This document shows positions 21,831 through 30,547 of a DNA stretch of 43,628 nt, in pieces. The notes below the pieces were generated by a model. The model was not told the origin of the DNA. It saw only the letters and a program-made list of their open reading frames with translations, and did not search any database. A program made the position numbers and the translations under genes. Every line of letters begins with the position of its first letter. Within the stretch, counting starts at the first letter, position 1. This DNA comes from Pseudomonadales bacterium (GTDB taxonomy: Bacteria > Pseudomonadota > Gammaproteobacteria > Pseudomonadales > Azotimanducaceae): assembly GCA_023300545.1 (NCBI GenBank), contig JALZVT010000090.1, positions 1 to 43,628 on the forward strand, read 5' to 3'.

Positions 21831-23387
21831 CTATACCGGTGCTCGTCTTTCCAGCCGCGGTTGTCGAGGGGCAGGCAGCCGTTGTTGCAGTTCGTGCAGC
21901 AGCGAGGCGCGCTTTTCTGCGTGGGCTGGATCGTCCCATAGGTTGGTGGTTTGGCCGGGGTCTCGAGTCATATCGTAGAGTTCACCTTCGTCACCGTTGT
22001 AGATGTGACTTTCTGCGTAGGTTGTGCAAAGCCAACCGGTGTGTTCGTAGATGCTGCGCAACTGCATGGTGACTGGGCCATGTTCCGATTCCCATTCGGT
22101 GATCACGTGGGTGCGTTCTTGTGCGGCTGCGGCGGTGTCGTTGGGAGGTAGTGGCTTACCTTCGCAGTAGTCTGGCGCGGGAATGCCGGCTATTTCGCAG
22201 AAAGTGCTCGCAAGATCCAGATGGCCAACGGGTGCCGTGACTTCTGCCGGAGTCACCTTGGCATTCCTGGCGGGACACCATATTAGCGGTACGCGCATCA
22301 GTGCATCGATGTGGTAAGGACCCTTGAACATCAGGCCAAAGTCGCCCTGTAGTTCGCCGTGATCGGTTGTGAAGAATATGTCGGTGTTGTCGAGCTGGTT
22401 GTGCTCCGCCAAGTGATCGAAAACTTGCTGGCAGGCCTCATCAATCAACTCATTTTCAATGTGGGTCATTGCGTTGATTTCGCGAATTTGATCAGCCGTC
22501 ATATCAGCCGGCACAAAGTCGCGAGGCGACTCAAGGTTGGTCCACAACGAGCCGTCAAAATAGCCCTGCCAGTGCTTTGGCTTTTGTTTGAGCAAGGCCT
22601 CGAGTTCGGTGCGATCCTCTCGGTACAGCGCGGGTAGCGGTAGGTCACGCCAATCGACCCGATGCAGTTCTGATTGGGGCACATCCCAGGGGTGGTGCGG
22701 ATCTGGGAAACTCATCCAGCAGAAAAACGGCTGCTGCTCCGTGCCATTGTCGGACTGATTCCCAAGCGAATCGCCAAGCCAATTAATCGTGCGCTCGGCG
22801 ACCCACTGCGTGTGGTACAGCTCTCGCGGCACATCCATTGGCCACACCTGGACGGCATCGGTGGCGCCCGCGCTCGCGGTGTTTTGGCCGCGTTTTGTCA
22901 CCATCGGATAAAACTTTGCTTTGTCTTTGGGGTGTTGATCCATCCACAGGTCGTAATGGCTGTGGCCTTCAAAGAAATGGTTGGCCAGTTCCATATGGTC
23001 AAAGCCCCGATGCGGACCAGTGTTGCCCTTGGCCGCCATTCGATTTTCGAAAAACTCAGCGGGGTCGCCCAGCCAGGGCTCAAAATGCGCTTTGCCGAGC
23101 AGGGCGGTTCGGTAACCGTGCTCTCCCAAATGGTGCGCGATCGTGTGGGTGTCTTCTGGCAGTGACACGCCATTCATCCAAACACCGTGACTGGCAACGT
23201 GTTGCCCCGTCATCATTGTCGCCCGTGCTGGCATACAGCCCACGTTCTGGTTGTGGGCGCGGCGATAATTGATGCCGGTTGCTGCGATGTGATCGATGGC
23301 CGGTGTTTGGGCAATTTTGCCACCGTTGCAGCCCAGTGAGTCATAGCGCATTTGGTCAGTGGTGATGAAGAGGATGTTGCGTTTCAT
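21831..23387 (-). CDS. sulfatase / phosphonate-monoester-hydrolase-like, no signal peptide
   Basis: A 518-residue alkaline-phosphatase-superfamily enzyme. Metal motif ITTDQMRYD (8-16), formylglycine site CMPAR (Cys51-Arg55) fitting C-x-P-x-R, GKAHFEPW near residue 98, TDHGE near the second metal site. No signal peptide, so it acts in the cytoplasm on an imported substrate, unlike most sulfatases. It needs a formylglycine-generating or equivalent enzyme, none of which is in the window. The start has a weak ribosome binding site. It precedes the NSS transporter gene on the same strand, suggesting that both may handle one small organic sulfate or amine. Exact substrate unknown. Confidence 0.92.
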   Translation of the reverse strand: MKRNILFITTDQMRYDSLGCNGGKIAQTPAIDHIAATGINYRRAHNQNVGCMPARATMMTGQHVASHGVWMNGVSLPEDTHTIAHHLGEHGYRTALLGKAHFEPWLGDPAEFFENRMAAKGNTGPHRGFDHMELANHFFEGHSHYDLWMDQHPKDKAKFYPMVTKRGQNTASAGATDAVQVWPMDVPRELYHTQWVAERTINWLGDSLGNQSDNGTEQQPFFCWMSFPDPHHPWDVPQSELHRVDWRDLPLPALYREDRTELEALLKQKPKHWQGYFDGSLWTNLESPRDFVPADMTADQIREINAMTHIENELIDEACQQVFDHLAEHNQLDNTDIFFTTDHGELQGDFGLMFKGPYHIDALMRVPLIWCPARNAKVTPAEVTAPVGHLDLASTFCEIAGIPAPDYCEGKPLPPNDTAAAAQERTHVITEWESEHGPVTMQLRSIYEHTGWLCTTYAESHIYNGDEGELYDMTRDPGQTTNLWDDPAHAEKRASLLHELQQRLPAPRQPRLERRAPV

Positions 23388-23476
23388 AGCGAGCGGATTG
23401 ACCTCGTTGCGCTGGGGAGCCGGGTTGGTGACAATTCAGGCTATCAGCTGAATGCCTTCCTAGGAGAGAGCTTACT

Positions 23477-24733
23477 GTGGAAAAACTCAATAAGACGACT
23501 ATTGCCGGAGTTATCGAGGGCAGTTTTGATGCGCGCTTTAGTGCTGTGGTTAGCGCCTTTGAGCGCAATTTTGAGCACAACCAGGAAATTGGGGCATCGG
23601 TGTGCATCACAATCGACGGTGAATCGGTGGTTGATATCTGGGGCGGCAGCAAAGATCCAAAGACTGAAACCGCATGGGATGAAGACACAATATCGGTCGT
23701 GTTTTCCAGCACCAAGGGAGCGGTTGCCTTGGCCGCACACACGCTTATCAGTGCCGGTGAACTCGATGTTGATGCGCCGGTTAAGCGCTACTGGCCCGAG
23801 TTTGCCGTGAACGGAAAAGAAGAGGCGACGGTGAAGATGATGCTCGATCACTCGGTGGGTGTGCCTTGTTTTCGTGAAACCCTGGCAAAGGGCAGCTGCT
23901 GCGATTGGGACTACATGGTGGGCAAGCTAGAGGCAGAGGCCCCATTTTGGCGACCCGGAACGCGCAACGGCTATCACATGATGAACTTTGGCTGGACCGT
24001 GGGTGAACTGATTCGCCGGGTGTCGGGACAATCTCTAGGTAGCTATTTCAATTCAGCGATTGCAGTCCCGACGGGTGCGCCTTGCTGGATCGGCCTGCCC
24101 GAAGCGCAGGAGCCGCATGTGGCACCCATGATCCCCTTTCGCCCAGCTAAGGGCGCGCAGCTCAGCGCCTTTACCCAGGCGCTGATCAACGATCGGCATT
24201 CGATCCAATCACTGGCGCTGTTCAACAATGGCGGTTTTAACCCCAACAGCCGTGAGTGCCGAGCCGCAGAGATTGGCGGCGGCGGGGCGGTGTCGAACGG
24301 TCGAGGACTGGCGAAAATTTATGCACCCTTTGCCTGTGGTGGTGAGCTAAACGGCCATACGTATGTTAACTCTGATGCGCTTGCCGCCATGGGTGAAGTT
24401 GCGGTCGCAACCCACGAAGACGCGACCTTACTGATTCCTAGCCGGTTCAGCTTAGGGTTCATGAAGTCGATGGATAACCGCCGCGAACTCAACCCAGGCC
24501 GCGATAGCGCCATTTTAGGCGGTGCAGCCTTTGGCCATGTGGGTGCGGGCGGCAGTGTTGGGTTTGCGGATCCGGTGGCGCGCATGAGCTTTGGTTACAC
24601 CATGAATCGGATGGGCGAGGGCATTCTTATGAATGAGCGCGGCCAGTCATTGGTGGACGCCGCGTATCAGTCGCTCGGCTACGCGAGCAACCGCTCAGGC
24701 GTTTGGGCCCGAGGTAGTGAGCAAGCCAGCTAG
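23477..24733 (+). CDS. serine hydrolase / beta-lactamase-family esterase (EstB-like)
   Basis: A 418-residue class C beta-lactamase-fold protein. Nucleophile motif SSTK (Ser77-Lys80), a Tyr in NGYHMMNFGWTVGELIRRVSG near residue 165 as the second motif, and HVGAGGSVGF near residue 355 as the third (HxG) motif. This set is typical of EstB-type carboxylesterases in the beta-lactamase family. No signal peptide, so cytoplasmic. GTG start with AGGAGAG about eight bases before. Divergent from the sulfatase gene. Esterase or amide hydrolase function is likely; the natural substrate is unknown. Confidence 0.93.
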   Translation: MEKLNKTTIAGVIEGSFDARFSAVVSAFERNFEHNQEIGASVCITIDGESVVDIWGGSKDPKTETAWDEDTISVVFSSTKGAVALAAHTLISAGELDVDAPVKRYWPEFAVNGKEEATVKMMLDHSVGVPCFRETLAKGSCCDWDYMVGKLEAEAPFWRPGTRNGYHMMNFGWTVGELIRRVSGQSLGSYFNSAIAVPTGAPCWIGLPEAQEPHVAPMIPFRPAKGAQLSAFTQALINDRHSIQSLALFNNGGFNPNSRECRAAEIGGGGAVSNGRGLAKIYAPFACGGELNGHTYVNSDALAAMGEVAVATHEDATLLIPSRFSLGFMKSMDNRRELNPGRDSAILGGAAFGHVGAGGSVGFADPVARMSFGYTMNRMGEGILMNERGQSLVDAAYQSLGYASNRSGVWARGSEQAS

Positions 24734-24842
24734 CCTTGCCTGCGGATAGCTGTATAAGTTGACGTTCTGGGCGTGATGCCGTTCTCATTCGGCGTGGCTT
24801 CGGTTGCACTATCATGGCGTCATTACCCGGTACGGAGGATCT

Positions 24843-26252
24843 GTGCCGGCCCGCTTTGGCTATCGATCAAGGACTATTTGCCGCCGTATGCCCCGCTCAG
24901 CTCCCACTGAATCTGTCCTGAGTCTCAGGCAGTCGCTGATTCGCGGCTTCGCCGGCGTGGGCGTGACCCGCATTCTGCAGATGCTGGTGTCTTTGCTGGT
25001 GTCGGTTTTACTCGCGAGGGTGCTCGGTCCGGAGAACTTTGGTCGCTACACCTTTGTGCTTGCCGTTATCGGTCTCGGTGCTTTGCCGGCTTACGCGGGC
25101 TTTGCGCCGCTGCTTGTACGTGAGGTTGCGCGCTACGACTCAGGCTCGAATGACGCTCAGAAATGGCCGTGGATCGCGGCGATATGGACGTGGTCATTGC
25201 GACTAACGGTGCTGGTCGCAAGCGTTGGTGGGCTGCTAACCGGGCTGTATTTTGTATTATTTTCTGGAATGGGTTCTTTCAATCCATTGTTGATTGCTCT
25301 GCTTGGATTTTGCGTTGTGCCTGTCGCGCTTACACGTATTGGGGCGGCGCTGTTGCAAGGTCTGCGACGGGTGGTTGTCGCCACCTTGCCGGAGACGACA
25401 GTGCGACCGATGGTATTGCTGTTGCTATTGGTAGGGCTTTTTTCTGTCGGTTTACTCGATACGGTAAATGCATTGCTGTGCTTTGTGGCAGCGACGTTGT
25501 GCGCCTGTGGCTACACTGGGTTGCTGTTACGCGACGTGCGTTCTCGCATCAAGAATCAAACCATTAACCAAGCCACTAACCAAATCGGCGCAGACCCGGT
25601 AAGTAGACAGCAAGAGCAACGTCGCTGGCGAAAGGCGCTTGCGCCCTTTTCGGGTATCGCGGCGGTTGGTTACCTGAATACGGAATTACTTGTGCCACTG
25701 GTTGCGCTGTTTGCAGATAGCGCCGAGGTGGCCTATTTCAAGATTGCATTGTCCCTTGCCCTGTTGGTGAGCATGCCGTTGACGCTGGTGGAGTCGGTCA
25801 TCAAACCCCAGGTAACGCGCCTTTTTGAGGCGTCTGATGGTCGGCGCCTGCAGGCACTGATCAGCCGGTCGGGCTGGGGCGCGCTTGGCTTGTCCTTACC
25901 GGTGTTGTTGCTCTTTGGGTTGTTTGGCGAGCAAATTGTGGAGGTTGCCTTTGGCGAGGCGTTTACTGCTGCAACCCGTCCCATGATCATTCTGGCGGTG
26001 GGCTTTGGGGTGGTGAACCTAGTTGGACCTTCTATGCAATTGTTATACGCCACGCGCTACGAGAACGATGCCCTGGTGATCTCTCTGCTGAGTCTGGCTG
26101 GGGTTATCATGGCAAGCGTCGCTATGATTCCTGCCTATGGTGCGGTTGGTGCGGCAACAGCTTTTGCTATTGCAAAGGTGTTTCGCGCTGTAGCATTTCG
26201 ATTTTGGGCGTCGCGACGCCTACACACTCTGTTTAACGCGAGTTCTCAATGA
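24843..26252 (+). CDS. oligosaccharide flippase (polysaccharide biosynthesis / MOP family)
   Basis: A 469-residue inner-membrane protein with about twelve to fourteen helices. The start of the membrane part, SLIRGFAGVGVTRILQMLVSLLVSVLLARVLGPENFGRYTF (in part), with LGPENFG, is characteristic of Wzx-like flippases and the polysaccharide biosynthesis family. Such proteins flip undecaprenyl-linked glycans to the periplasm. A strong GGAGG lies four bases before the GTG at 24843; TTG 24804 and ATG 24888 are alternatives. The stop overlaps the next start by four bases (ATGA), making a three-gene operon with a methyltransferase and a DUF616 protein. Confidence 0.88.
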   Translation: MPARFGYRSRTICRRMPRSAPTESVLSLRQSLIRGFAGVGVTRILQMLVSLLVSVLLARVLGPENFGRYTFVLAVIGLGALPAYAGFAPLLVREVARYDSGSNDAQKWPWIAAIWTWSLRLTVLVASVGGLLTGLYFVLFSGMGSFNPLLIALLGFCVVPVALTRIGAALLQGLRRVVVATLPETTVRPMVLLLLLVGLFSVGLLDTVNALLCFVAATLCACGYTGLLLRDVRSRIKNQTINQATNQIGADPVSRQQEQRRWRKALAPFSGIAAVGYLNTELLVPLVALFADSAEVAYFKIALSLALLVSMPLTLVESVIKPQVTRLFEASDGRRLQALISRSGWGALGLSLPVLLLFGLFGEQIVEVAFGEAFTAATRPMIILAVGFGVVNLVGPSMQLLYATRYENDALVISLLSLAGVIMASVAMIPAYGAVGAATAFAIAKVFRAVAFRFWASRRLHTLFNASSQ

Positions 26253-27010
26253 ACTACTCCGACCAGTTTTACGCTGACCGAAAGATACTCACACAGGCGT
26301 CTGCTGATGCCGTGTTGACGGTGCTCTTTGCGCAGATGCGCACGCATATGAGTGTGCCAGAGCGCGTGCTTGATGTGGGTTGCGCAACCGGGATTTGGCT
26401 TGCGGCCTGCAAAGACAAAGGCAGTTCTGTGGTGCATGGCATAGATGGCCCATGGGTGCCAAAAGCCCGGCTCGATATCGAGGCCGCTGAGTTTACCGAG
26501 CACAATCTGGGCGAGTCGATGCCGAATGACGCAGGCTCTTATGACCTTGCGCTGTGCATCGAGGTTGCCGAACATCTTGCCGCCGCCGCCGCCGAGTCCC
26601 TTGTTGATTACCTAACGGCCCGTGCTGATGCGGTTTTGTTTTCGGCAGCGATCCCGGGGCAGGGGGGCACCGATCATGTCAACGAACAGCCCCAATCCTA
26701 TTGGCGTGAGGTGTTTGCGAACGCGGGTTATGTCTGCTTCGATCCGATTCGGCAAGCCTTGTGGAACGACTCTGCTGTGAACCTGATCTATCGACAGAAT
26801 ATGCTGTTGTATGTGCGCAAAGACAGCGAGTTGGCAGTCACCTTTGCACAGGCCAGTCCCGCGGTGCTGCCAGTCGAGACAAACTATGAGCTCGACCGAG
26901 TTCACCCGGAGCTGTTTTCGCGACGCATGCAACAACGAACACTCGGTCCGCTGTTGCGAGAGAAGTTAAAGAAGACAACTCTCGGTCGATTGCAGCGGCT
27001 CATCCGGTGA
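26249..27010 (+). CDS. class I SAM-dependent methyltransferase
   Basis: A 253-residue protein with a SAM-binding motif RVLDVGCATGIWLAAC (39-54, D-x-G-C-x-x-G), an acidic loop HGIDGPWVP, and IEVAEHLAAAAAESLVDYL downstream, as in methyltransferase type 11/12/23 proteins. NEQPQSYW is seen in glycan-cluster methyltransferases. Cytoplasmic. It is translationally coupled to the flippase (4-base overlap) and to the next gene (4-base overlap), so it probably modifies the glycan or its precursor. Acceptor unknown. Confidence 0.88.
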   Translation: MNYSDQFYADRKILTQASADAVLTVLFAQMRTHMSVPERVLDVGCATGIWLAACKDKGSSVVHGIDGPWVPKARLDIEAAEFTEHNLGESMPNDAGSYDLALCIEVAEHLAAAAAESLVDYLTARADAVLFSAAIPGQGGTDHVNEQPQSYWREVFANAGYVCFDPIRQALWNDSAVNLIYRQNMLLYVRKDSELAVTFAQASPAVLPVETNYELDRVHPELFSRRMQQRTLGPLLREKLKKTTLGRLQRLIR

Positions 27011-27822
27011 TACCTTGGGTCGCCTACAGCTGTGTGACTGACGGCTATGATCGACTGGTTGCTGGGGGCGCGGCTAGATCGTTGCAAGCAAGACCCGAAG
27101 CGCAGTTTTTGTGCTTCACCGATCAACCCTCTTCAGGCGCTGTACCTGCGCCCTGGCAATCACGTTCAATCGCGGCTCCAAGCGAGCTTGGTTCGGGTAA
27201 CGAGATCAATCGTTACCATAAACTTTTTCCGCAGCGCGTCTTGCCGGCCTGTGAATTCTCCATCTACCACGACGGCAACATTCGCTATGACGCCGACTAT
27301 GGTTTGCTTGTTGAGCGATTGCGTGAGCGAGGGGCGGCGATGGGCGCGTTTCGACATCCTGCTGGGCGAACACTCGAAGAGGAAGTGGCATCCTGTTTGG
27401 CCCAAGGCAAGCTCGACAAGTCTCAGGCTATAAAAGCCGCGCAGCAACTCGCCAGTTACGGCGAAGAGGGCTTTGATTGCCGAGCGCTGATATCTGCTAA
27501 CTACTTGCTGGTGCGTGATCACCGTCATCCTGACCTGCCTGCCGCCATGGATCTGTGGTGGCAGCAACTGCTTAACCACACCCCGCGCGATCAGCTCAGT
27601 CTGGGCTACATACTCTGGAAAACCGGGTTGCCGTTTACCTTCCTAGATGAAGAGCGGGTTAGCCCGCCAGTGTCTAAGCTCGATGACTCATCAAGCACTT
27701 TTTCTGCTGCTTCTCCTTCTGGTGATTCTTTGGCGGTTCCCGTCAGGCTGCCGCACTCTAGAGAACGCTGGAATAAGCGCTGGCAACGTCTGCGTTCGCG
27801 AGTCTTGGGTAGCGAAACCTGA
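27007..27822 (+). CDS. DUF616 (TOD1/MUCI70-like) putative glycosyltransferase
   Basis: A 271-residue protein. NEINRYHKLFPQRVLP (65-80), followed by FSIYHDGNIRY (84-93) with an HDG in the position of a DxD-like nucleotide-sugar site, and AFRHPAGRT, DQLSLGYILWKTG, are typical of DUF616, which groups with TOD1/MUCI70 and is thought to be a glycosyltransferase fold. GTG start overlapping the preceding stop (GTGA). Short Ser-rich tail after residue 225. Third gene of the glycan cassette. The family is fairly clear; donor and acceptor are not. Confidence 0.8.
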   Translation: MIPWVAYSCVTDGYDRLVAGGAARSLQARPEAQFLCFTDQPSSGAVPAPWQSRSIAAPSELGSGNEINRYHKLFPQRVLPACEFSIYHDGNIRYDADYGLLVERLRERGAAMGAFRHPAGRTLEEEVASCLAQGKLDKSQAIKAAQQLASYGEEGFDCRALISANYLLVRDHRHPDLPAAMDLWWQQLLNHTPRDQLSLGYILWKTGLPFTFLDEERVSPPVSKLDDSSSTFSAASPSGDSLAVPVRLPHSRERWNKRWQRLRSRVLGSET

Positions 27823-27933
27823 CGGCTGAATAAGTCTTAACCGACCTTAGGTCCGTAATTTGCAGTTACATTTGGGAGCGGGCTGGCGGGAGTGCTAAAA
27901 TCAAGCTTCCAGACAGAGGCTTTAACCCCCGTA

Positions 27934-30537
27934 ATGAACGAATCCAGCACCTACAAAAAACCCCTCGCAGGTACCAATCTGCACTATTTTGATGCGCGCG
28001 CAGCGGTCGAAGACATCAAGCCCGGGGCCTACGATGGCCTGCCCTACACATCTCGGGTGCTGGCCGAGAATCTGGTGCGCAAGTGCCCGCCAGAGTCGCT
28101 CCGTGTTTCTCTCGAACAGCTGATCGAGCGCAAGGCCGAGCGCGATTTTCCCTGGTATCCGGCGCGGGTTGTCTGCCACGACATTCTGGGCCAGACCGCA
28201 CTGGTCGATCTCGCGGGTTTACGGGATGCCATTGCTGAGAAAGGCGGAGATCCGTCGCGAGTCAACCCGGTGGTTCCAACCCAGTTGATCGTTGACCACT
28301 CGCTGGCGGTTGAGCACGCGGGTTTTGATCCCGATGCGTTTGAAAAGAATCGCGCGATTGAAGATCGACGCAATGCAGATCGTTTTCACTTTATCGACTG
28401 GTGCAAGACCGCCTTTGAAAACGTTGACGTCATTCCACCCGGCAACGGCATCATGCACCAGATTAATCTGGAGAAGATGTCACCCGTTGTGCACAACACT
28501 GACGGCGTTGCCTTTCCCGACACTCTGGTTGGTACCGACAGTCATACGCCACATGTTGATGCTTTGGGTGTTATCGCCATCGGCGTTGGCGGACTTGAAG
28601 CCGAAAACGTCATGCTGGGTCGCGCCTCTTATATGCGACTGCCCGAGATTGTAGGTGTAGAACTGACGGGCACGCGCCAGGAAGGCATTACGGCGACGGA
28701 TATCGTTTTGGCCATCACCGAGTTTCTGCGGCAGCAGCGTGTTGTCTCGTGCTATCTGGAATTTTTTGGTGAAGGTGCAGAGGCGTTAACGCTGGGAGAT
28801 CGCGCAACCATCTCAAATATGACGCCTGAGTTTGGCGCAACCGCGGCGATGTTTTACATCGACCAAAAAACCATCGATTACCTGCGTCTGACGGGTCGCG
28901 ATGAAGAGCAGGTTGCACTGGTAGAAACCTATGCCAAAGAGGCTGGGCTCTGGGTTGATGGCCTGCGCAACGTGCATTACGAACGTGTCCTGACTTTTGA
29001 TTTGTCTTCTGTTGTGCGTAATGTTGCCGGCCCTTCTAATCCGCACAGTCGAGTGGCTACGAGTGAACTGGCTGCCAAAGGAATTTCCGGTACCGTAGAA
29101 GACGACGAAGGACTGATGCCCGATGGCGCTGTCATCATTGCGGCGATAACCAGCTGCACAAACACCAGCAACCCGCGCAACGTGGTCGCGGCTGGTCTTA
29201 TTGCGCGCAACGCCAATGCAAAAGGTCTGACCCGAAAGCCCTGGGTTAAAAGTTCTTTGGCGCCGGGTTCTAAAACCGTTGAGCTGTATTTGAAAGAGGC
29301 CAACCTGTTAAGCGAGCTGGAATCGCTCGGGTTTGGCATTGTCGCATTCGCCTGTACAACCTGTAACGGTATGAGCGGTGCGCTCGACCCAGCCATTCAA
29401 AAAGAAATTGTCGACCGTGATCTTTACTCGACAGCGGTGCTTTCGGGCAATCGAAACTTTGATGGCCGCATTCACCCCTATGCGAAGCAAGCCTTTTTGG
29501 CGTCGCCGCCGCTGGTTGTTGCTTACGCTATTGCGGGCACCATTCGTCTAGATATCGAGCGTGATGCGCTTGGGCTGGATCAAGATGGCAACCCGGTGAC
29601 GCTTGCTGATATCTGGCCAAGTGACGCAGAAATCGACGCGGTGGTTGGCGCGAGCGTGAAGCCTGAGCAGTTTCGCCAGGTTTACGATCCGATGTTTATT
29701 CAGATTAAAGACACCACGGATGCGATTAACCCGCTGTATGACTGGCGTCCTGAAACCACCTACATTCGTCGTCCACCTTACTGGGAAGGCGCACTGGCGG
29801 GTGAACGCACGATGCAAGGTATGCGTCCGCTTGCCGTACTCGGCGACAACATCACAACAGACCACCTGTCGCCCTCGAATGCGATTCTCGCCAGCAGCGC
29901 CGCTGGTGAATATCTGGCAAAGATGGGATTGCCGGAAGAAGACTTCAACTCTTACGCGACTCACCGTGGTGATCACCTGACGGCGCAACGGGCGACCTTT
30001 GCGAATCCGAAGCTGCTGAATGAGATGGTGCAAGAGAACGGCGAGATCAAGCAGGGCTCGTTAACTCGTCTTGAGCCAGAAGGCACGGTAACGCGAATGT
30101 GGGAGGCCATTGAAACCTACATGAATCGTTCACAACCGTTGATTATTGTTGCGGGTGCTGACTATGGTCAGGGCTCGTCCCGTGATTGGGCGGCAAAGGG
30201 CGTACGCTTGGCTGGCGTTGAAGTAATTGTGGCTGAAGGGTTCGAGCGTATTCACCGCACTAACCTGCTGGGTATGGGCGTGTTGCCGTTGGAATTCCAA
30301 TCTGGCGATACCCGTAAAACCTACGGCATAGACGGTACTGAAACCTTCGACGTGCAAGGCAAACCCGCGCCGGGCGCCACACTAACGCTGATTATCAACC
30401 GTACGAACGGTGAGCAGGTAGAGGTGCCAATGACCTGTCGCCTCGACACGGCTGAAGAGGTGTCCGTCTATGAAGCTGGCGGCGTATTGCAGCGTTTCGC
30501 GCAAGACTTCCTTGAGTCTTCTGTGTCAGCCGGATAA
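27934..30537 (+). CDS. acnD: Fe/S-dependent 2-methylisocitrate dehydratase AcnD
   Basis: An 867-residue aconitase-family protein. The start, YKKPLAGTNLHYFDARAAVE, and VVPTQLIVDHSLAVEH closely match AcnD. Fe-S cluster cysteines are Cys408 (ITSCTNTSNP), Cys474 and Cys477 (ACTTCNG). The swivel domain has GDNITTDHLSP and YGQGSSRDWAAKG. AcnD dehydrates 2-methylcitrate to 2-methylaconitate in propionate breakdown; the product needs PrpF, which follows ten bases later. The ATG at 27934 is preferred on family length; GTG 27892 is possible. No prpB, prpC or prpR gene is in the window, so the rest of the pathway must be elsewhere. Confidence 0.95.
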   Translation: MNESSTYKKPLAGTNLHYFDARAAVEDIKPGAYDGLPYTSRVLAENLVRKCPPESLRVSLEQLIERKAERDFPWYPARVVCHDILGQTALVDLAGLRDAIAEKGGDPSRVNPVVPTQLIVDHSLAVEHAGFDPDAFEKNRAIEDRRNADRFHFIDWCKTAFENVDVIPPGNGIMHQINLEKMSPVVHNTDGVAFPDTLVGTDSHTPHVDALGVIAIGVGGLEAENVMLGRASYMRLPEIVGVELTGTRQEGITATDIVLAITEFLRQQRVVSCYLEFFGEGAEALTLGDRATISNMTPEFGATAAMFYIDQKTIDYLRLTGRDEEQVALVETYAKEAGLWVDGLRNVHYERVLTFDLSSVVRNVAGPSNPHSRVATSELAAKGISGTVEDDEGLMPDGAVIIAAITSCTNTSNPRNVVAAGLIARNANAKGLTRKPWVKSSLAPGSKTVELYLKEANLLSELESLGFGIVAFACTTCNGMSGALDPAIQKEIVDRDLYSTAVLSGNRNFDGRIHPYAKQAFLASPPLVVAYAIAGTIRLDIERDALGLDQDGNPVTLADIWPSDAEIDAVVGASVKPEQFRQVYDPMFIQIKDTTDAINPLYDWRPETTYIRRPPYWEGALAGERTMQGMRPLAVLGDNITTDHLSPSNAILASSAAGEYLAKMGLPEEDFNSYATHRGDHLTAQRATFANPKLLNEMVQENGEIKQGSLTRLEPEGTVTRMWEAIETYMNRSQPLIIVAGADYGQGSSRDWAAKGVRLAGVEVIVAEGFERIHRTNLLGMGVLPLEFQSGDTRKTYGIDGTETFDVQGKPAPGATLTLIINRTNGEQVEVPMTCRLDTAEEVSVYEAGGVLQRFAQDFLESSVSAG

Positions 30538-30547
30538 GGGGTTAGTG

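Noticed and set aside
22674-23165. 163-codon open frame on the plus strand
   Set aside because: Antisense to the sulfatase gene, no recognisable domain.
30470-30547. Longer form of PrpF starting at 30470
   Set aside because: The extension lies inside acnD and does not belong to the PrpF family; AAGGGG precedes the ATG at 30548.
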